Shown here piece by piece: positions 59,544 through 64,000 of a stretch of 64,000 nt of DNA. The DNA is from Epinephelus fuscoguttatus (taxonomy: Eukaryota; Chordata; Actinopteri; Perciformes; Serranidae), in contig NC_064761.1 in the NCBI RefSeq assembly GCF_011397635.1, positions 43,240,143 through 43,304,142 of the forward strand, read 5' to 3'. The first letter of the stretch is position 1. Each line of letters begins with the position of its first letter. Below the pieces are notes generated by a model. The model did not search any database. It worked only from the letters and a program-made list of their open reading frames with translations, and was not told where the DNA came from. A program made the position numbers and the translations under genes.

Positions 59544-60868
59544 TGTGAATATATTTCAGAAGGCTCTCTGTGAAATCAGTTTGCTCCTGCAGACAGGATG
59601 GTGGTGCCTGTGGTGTTATCTGATGAGGAGAGGGGGAAGTTGGACAAAAAAAAGCCCCATAGTGTTATATAACGTTGGTGACCTCTCACAACCTCTGAAG
59701 TGAAAAACAAGGCTGGAGCTTGAGCTCTCCCAGCTGGTTGTTGACTGTGTGCAGTGTGTGTTATGGACACAGGGAGGCTTCCTGATCAGTTCAGTAAAAA
59801 TAATGTCAGTAATCTGGAATACAGTGTAAGTTTTAACCTTGTACAATAGATGTATTTTTATGCAGACTGGTGTATGTAACAGATGTGTTGAGTAGATAGC
59901 TGTGTCATGATCTCAAAATACAAGTTCTGACCCAGTATCAAAGGCTGCAGCAGTAAAACAATTCAGTAATAATCAGTGATAAAGGTAGAAGAGACGTTTC
60001 ACCTCCACCTCATGATTTTGCATCTGTACTTCTTAATGACATAGTGCTGTTCCTGTCCCTAACCCTCACCTTAACCATTGAAATACAATCAGCAAACGGG
60101 AACACTCAGAGAGCGCAGACATCCGCCAAGCAGCTCGGATTTCCCGCCATTTAATTATTTTATCCACATTGCTTCAACCGATCATCTGTTCTTTGTCCCA
60201 TTATCTCCCTTTCCTGAATTTCATCAAAATCCGTTCAGAACTTTTCAAGTTATTTTGCAGACAAACAGACCAACGGCAGCGAAAACATAACCTCCTTGGC
60301 GGAGGTAATAAAGTAGGTTGTATTATTAAAGATGAAGCTACACAGTAGTATATAAAGTAGTAACAGGTAGCTCCACCTCTGCTTGCTCCATAGGTGTAGA
60401 TTTCAGGGGGACACAGGGGGGATGTTGCCCTCAGTATTTAGAACATGTGCTTGCAAACATGAAAGTAGTAGAGGAGGTGTGGTCGACCCGGTTGCTAGGT
60501 ATGATGCATTCCTTTAACCGGTGTGATTGGTTGTCACAGACACGCTCTTTTGTAAACCTGTAAGGTGTGGACACCCTGTGGAAATGAAACGAACTGCTGA
60601 CTGTGAAAGTGTGGGCGGCAAGTGCTGGATTTTGTAATTTACATGACAACGCCCGAACGCAACACAGGCTCCGCTCCAGTTGACTGCGCCATAGTGGGTG
60701 TCGCCCAGGGCGCCATTTAGGCTAGAACCACCACTGTTTTCACCATTTTCTCCTCTGATAGAAGCCCTTTTTAAACAGGAGTTGTGCAAATTTGCAGGAA
60801 AGCCCAATCAGTCTTTTTTCAGCATTGGCAGTATAAAAACAAAATCGGGGAGTGCAGCAAAATGCCGC

Positions 60869-61117
60869 CTACCTACTTTTGTTTATACAGAATGTGTCTT
60901 TTTCGGGGCAATGGGGGGCATGAGCAAGTAACAAAACGTGTAGCTCAACGTGTGACGTAAACAGTGACGTGGGAGGGAAGCCGCGGCTGGTCAGTCCTTC
61001 GGTGATTCTCTCATAAGTCGGCCCGTCCTTCACCGTCCCCGTCATCTGACGGTTAATGGCCTCTTCGTTTGCGAGGACAAGGAGGGCGTGCAATTCCTTG
61101 TCTCCCCAGTTGCTCAT
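60869..61117 (-). pseudogene. truncated Myb/SANT-like ORF in copy B
   Basis: Starts MSNWGDKELHALLVLANEEA and continues RQMTGTVKDGPTYERITEGL, TSRGF, nearly identical to the copy A frame. Copy B keeps RGF, closer to the consensus GF that precedes the second helix than copy A's HSF. It then loses the domain and stops at 82 codons. Confidence 0.6.
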
Positions 61118-61227
61118 CTTTACAGTGTCTGTCAGGTTTGTGTTTCCCTCTTGCTACTAGCTGCTCGCTAATTCCTGCTATCAGCTGTTTCCTGTTTATC
61201 CACCGCCAGTGGCTCGCACGTGCAGCG

Positions 61228-61365
61228 TCATCAACAGCCCCTCCCACAAGTCATCAACAGCCCCTCCCACAAGTCATCAACAGCCCCTCCCACAAGTCAT
61301 CAACAGCTCCTCCCACAAGTCATCAACAGCTCCTCCCACAAGTCATCAACAGCCCCTCCCGTGGC
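61228..61365. repeat. 23-bp minisatellite, six units
   Basis: Units starting TCATCAACAGC recur exactly every 23 bp at 61228, 61251, 61274, 61297, 61320 and 61343, differing mainly at one C/T site (CCCCTCC or CTCCTCC). Copy A holds only two units. No spacer sequence, so it is not an interspersed repeat array. Confidence 0.95.
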
Positions 61366-61924
61366 GGAAGGCCGCCTCTGTCTGTTTAAACTAAAAGGGT
61401 TCCACCAATATGTCTACCCTACCCTTGGGCACCTCGGATCAACTCGCCAATCCGGCTCTGTGTGTCTAAATGCTCGCAGCTTGCCGGCAAAACGGCCCAA
61501 CATTCGCTGAAAATCTGGCAGTGTAAAAGGGGCTTAAGAAACTCTCAGAAGTCCTCCTCCCTGCTCCTAACAGTTTTTCATCTTAAGAACTCTTTTAATG
61601 TCTGAGATGCTCTGTAAATAACATTTATCTTTACAAGGATCCAGTCTTAACTTTAAGGGGGAATTTCTAAGAAAACATCACAATTCTAATAATCTTCTTA
61701 GAACTTTGTCACTAAGAGCGACTCTTAGCACTCGTACACTTTGTGAATATGGCCCCTTAGTGCTAAAGTGCCAAAACATTCCTGTGTCTATGTGTTGTGC
61801 TTTTATTTTGAAGGTCAGGCACACTGAGAAGACTGCAAAAACATCACGCCCAGTTGTTGGACTTGACTGAGCACTGTTCAGTCACAGCAGCAGAGTTAAC
61901 TCTGTAAAGTAAATACACTAAGAG

Positions 61925-63890
61925 ATGGAGACATTACACAGTGTCCTGGGCTTTGAGTGGATGGACGGCAGGAGTATTTTGATATTTCTGTGTGTCTTTC
62001 TGTTGTTGGCTCATGTTTTGAAGAACAGAGCGCCGCCAAACTTTCCTCCAGGACCGTGGGCTCTTCCTTTCATTGGCGACCTTCTTCGCATGGATCCCAG
62101 CAGGATCCACCTGCAGATGGGAGAGGTATGTATCACTGTGCTCAGAGGTGGACAAAGATACTTTAACTACAGAAGACGTAGCAACAGCATGGTGTAGAAG
62201 TACACTGTTTAAGTGCCAGTTCTCATTCAGAAATTGACAGCAAAAGTCTGAAAGTGTGGGCATCAACATATGTTAAAAGTACCAAAAGAAATGTAGTCAT
62301 GATGCAGAATGGCCCATTTCAGAATAATTTATTATTGAATAATAATTATTGATGCATTCGTGTGTCCATCACTTTGCTGTTGCAGCTGGTAAAGACAGAG
62401 CTATTAAATTCCTTCAGGATCAGCAAAGTATTATCTTAACTGGTGTTTGTATTATTAATCTGAAACTTTCAAGTGACTTAAGGTATTACATAACTGAGTA
62501 AATGCACTTGATGACTGCTCGGTGTCACACCTCGTTCAGTGAAACAAAATGTCTGAGGCTTTTTAAAACACACACACACCTACGTCTACCTCTGTATTCA
62601 CTGTGATCGATTTTTACACTTTTCCAAATGTGTATTACTTTGCCTTAATTCATATAGCATTGTACACCACTTTCTGCATTTTTAAATGCTTAAATAAATA
62701 CATCTGGGTGTAGAAGAAAAATCCAGAGAGCAACATTTCAGAGCTGCTAGACAACATGTTTCAGGCATTTTCCTGTGGCAAAGGTAGTTAATCATTTACT
62801 TAAATCTAAAACGTATATACAAAAGATCAAATAAGTTGCATTCCAGCATTATACTTGTGAACTAAGGAGTGCCCTGATAGCCGCTAAAGGGCTTTAGAAG
62901 GGGGGTGGGATCAAGGTCCTGTGTTAAACCACACACTGATCTAAGTGACATGTTGTGTCTGTCTGTCGATCATCTCCTGCTCTGTTTTAGTACCTTTGAC
63001 ATCACAACCCTACAAATACAAAACCCTGAAGTTATTCTGGCACACTGATTCTCGATGTGCCAGACCAGCAGAAATCTTACAAATTGCCTAAATTGCCAGA
63101 GTTCCTTACCACCCTCTTTCCCAGCTGTCACTCCTGCATTAGAGTCGAAACTCATGATTGTGGTTGCAGGATTAATACTGTGTTGTCCACAGAGCTGCTG
63201 AGTCCACTCTGCACCCGGTCAGAGGTCATTGTGTACCTCAAAATAACCGTAACAGAGTTTAGGATAGAAGAGGGAACATGTATGCTGCTATCAACAATGC
63301 TAACTTTTAAAGAGGCTACAGTAGTCAAATCCAGAGGTTAAACATTAACCTGTGACCCAGGTGCATGTTTGTGCTGCAGCCCTCTGAAGCCAGACTCTTT
63401 TTTTTGGGTGTCATCCTCCGTGAACCAAAAACACCAGTCTGCTCTGTGTGCTCAGTTTGCAGAGAAATATGGAAACATTTTCAGCCTCCAGATCTTTGGT
63501 GGAAGAGTTGTAGTCCTGTATGGCTACAAGCTCGTGAGAGAGGCCCTGGTCCAAAGAGGAGAGGACTACACAGATCGCCCCTCTGTGCCACTGTTTGAAG
63601 AAATAGTTGGGAGAAAAGGTGTGTGTTGTGTTGTGTTTAAAAAGTCACAAGTTACTATTTAGTTAGAGTGGTAGCATCAAACCATTATGGGCATATTAGC
63701 ATTCAGCTAGTTGTGCTAATGCTGTTTTGTGTTTCCAAAGGTCTGGTGATAGCGAACGGCCCTCCATGGAAGGAGCAGAGGAGATTTGCTCTTCGTACAC
63801 TCAGAAACTTCGGTTTGGGCAAGAAGACGCTGGAGCCATCCATCCAGCAGGAGTGCCATTATCTCACTGAGGCTTTTGCCCTTGAGCAAG
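61925..63890 (+). CDS. CYP2 gene 7 (partial): cytochrome P450 family 2, exons 1-3
   Basis: 5' part of a plus-strand CYP2 gene that continues past the window. Exons: 61925-62125 (67 codons), 63456-63618, 63741-63890. The protein begins [20 protein letters not shown], with a membrane segment, [16 protein letters not shown], then [20 protein letters not shown], and helix C WKEQRR (131-136) in [20 protein letters not shown]. Exon sizes 163 and 150 are classical CYP2. Intron 1 is GT-AG. The intron 2 donor follows RKG and its acceptor is CCAAAG. Exon 3 would end at GAGCAAG|GCACTG, a GC donor with a poor match; the frame otherwise runs on to a stop at 63957. Helix I, helix K and the haem loop lie outside the window. 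It resembles fish CYP2AD/CYP2J-like proteins; subfamily uncertain. Confidence 0.85.
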
Positions 63891-64000
63891 GCACTGAACA
63901 CATTTCACTTTTCAACAAGCAACAGCTAATTAGTAATAATGTGTCTTATAGTGCATGATCTCTCTTCTGCTGTGCTTCAGTTTTGCAACAGAAGCATGTA

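Larger units (their letters stand above)
60777..61538 (-). mobile_element. Harbinger-like element copy B with Myb/SANT-like ORF
   Basis: The reverse complement of copy A (11791-12473) with the same limits and few differences, plus an expanded 23-bp tandem array. It carries the frame below. Longer than copy A by 79 bp, mostly from the array. Confidence 0.65.
59544..61924. other. divergent intergenic region between CYP2 genes 6 and 7
   Basis: The genes start head to head here, so both promoters should lie in this 2.4 kb. Bases 59544-60070 are unrecognised and probably hold gene 6's promoter. Bases 60150-60310 (TTTCATCAAAATCCGTTCAG, AACATAACCTCCTTGGCGGA) match a very common fish repeat tail, perhaps RTE-related. 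Bases 60777-61538 are Harbinger-like copy B. Bases 61550-61765 resemble a MITE end (TTTGTGAATATGGCCCC). Bases 61770-61924 are gene 7's proximal upstream region; no clear TATA box was identified. Confidence 0.5.

Noticed and set aside
61228-61365. A CRISPR-like array
   Set aside because: Units are contiguous 23-bp tandem repeats with no spacers, in a vertebrate-type genome.

Overview
This 64 kb window looks like vertebrate nuclear DNA, most likely from a teleost (probably percomorph) fish. The reasons are nine-exon cytochrome P450 family 2 genes with spliceosomal introns, CA/GT microsatellites, and a dense load of fish-type repeats (hAT, Kolobok-like TTAA elements, Harbinger-like Myb elements, tRNA-derived SINEs, LINE debris). 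No prokaryotic or viral gene was seen.

The core is a tandem CYP2 cluster. Five very similar genes lie head to tail on the minus strand: gene 1 (1835-9503), gene 2 (13071-17719), gene 3 (21908-27664), gene 4 (31074-38263) and gene 5 (42168-48379). Each can be assembled from nine exons into an intact frame of 497 aa (gene 2: 500 aa), with the proline-rich hinge, WxxxR helix C, AGTETT helix I, ExxR helix K and FSAGxRxCxG haem loop all present. A sixth, more diverged minus-strand gene (51404-59543, 493 aa) follows. A seventh, opposite-strand gene starts at 61925 and runs off the right edge after exon 3. The family resembles vertebrate CYP2J and its fish relatives (CYP2N, CYP2P, CYP2V, CYP2AD). 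I cannot assign subfamily names from sequence alone, so symbols are left empty. All encode predicted ER-anchored haem monooxygenases of lipid and xenobiotic metabolism.

The array grew by segmental duplication that copied flanks as well as genes. The 3' flanks of genes 1-5 align, the 5' leaders of genes 1, 3, 4 and 5 are nearly the same, and decayed CYP2 exon-5 relics sit upstream of genes 1 and 2. Genes 4 and 5 share an old SINE in intron 4, later split in gene 5 by about 3.4 kb of nested repeats. Genes 2 and 5 share a nearly identical exon 7-9 tract although their 5' halves have different affinities, which suggests gene conversion.

Introns and intergenic regions are mostly transposon remains: hAT elements with 8-bp target duplications (192-1214, 10734-11071, 22828-23602, 56326-56973); TTAA-flanked palindromic elements carrying a P2X7 ballast-like cysteine motif (7148-8253, 43997-45135) or a Myb/SANT-like reading frame (50040-50836); a pair of Harbinger-like Myb copies in opposite orientation (11791-12473, 60777-61538); a SINE with a perfect 12-bp duplication (26991-27362); and LINE debris. 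The most unusual points are the ballast-domain transposons, a near-identical copy of gene 2's own promoter and start region inside its intron 3, the mosaic exons with a diversified SRS5 segment, and a GC dinucleotide at the intron-3 donor of gene 6 (and probably gene 7).
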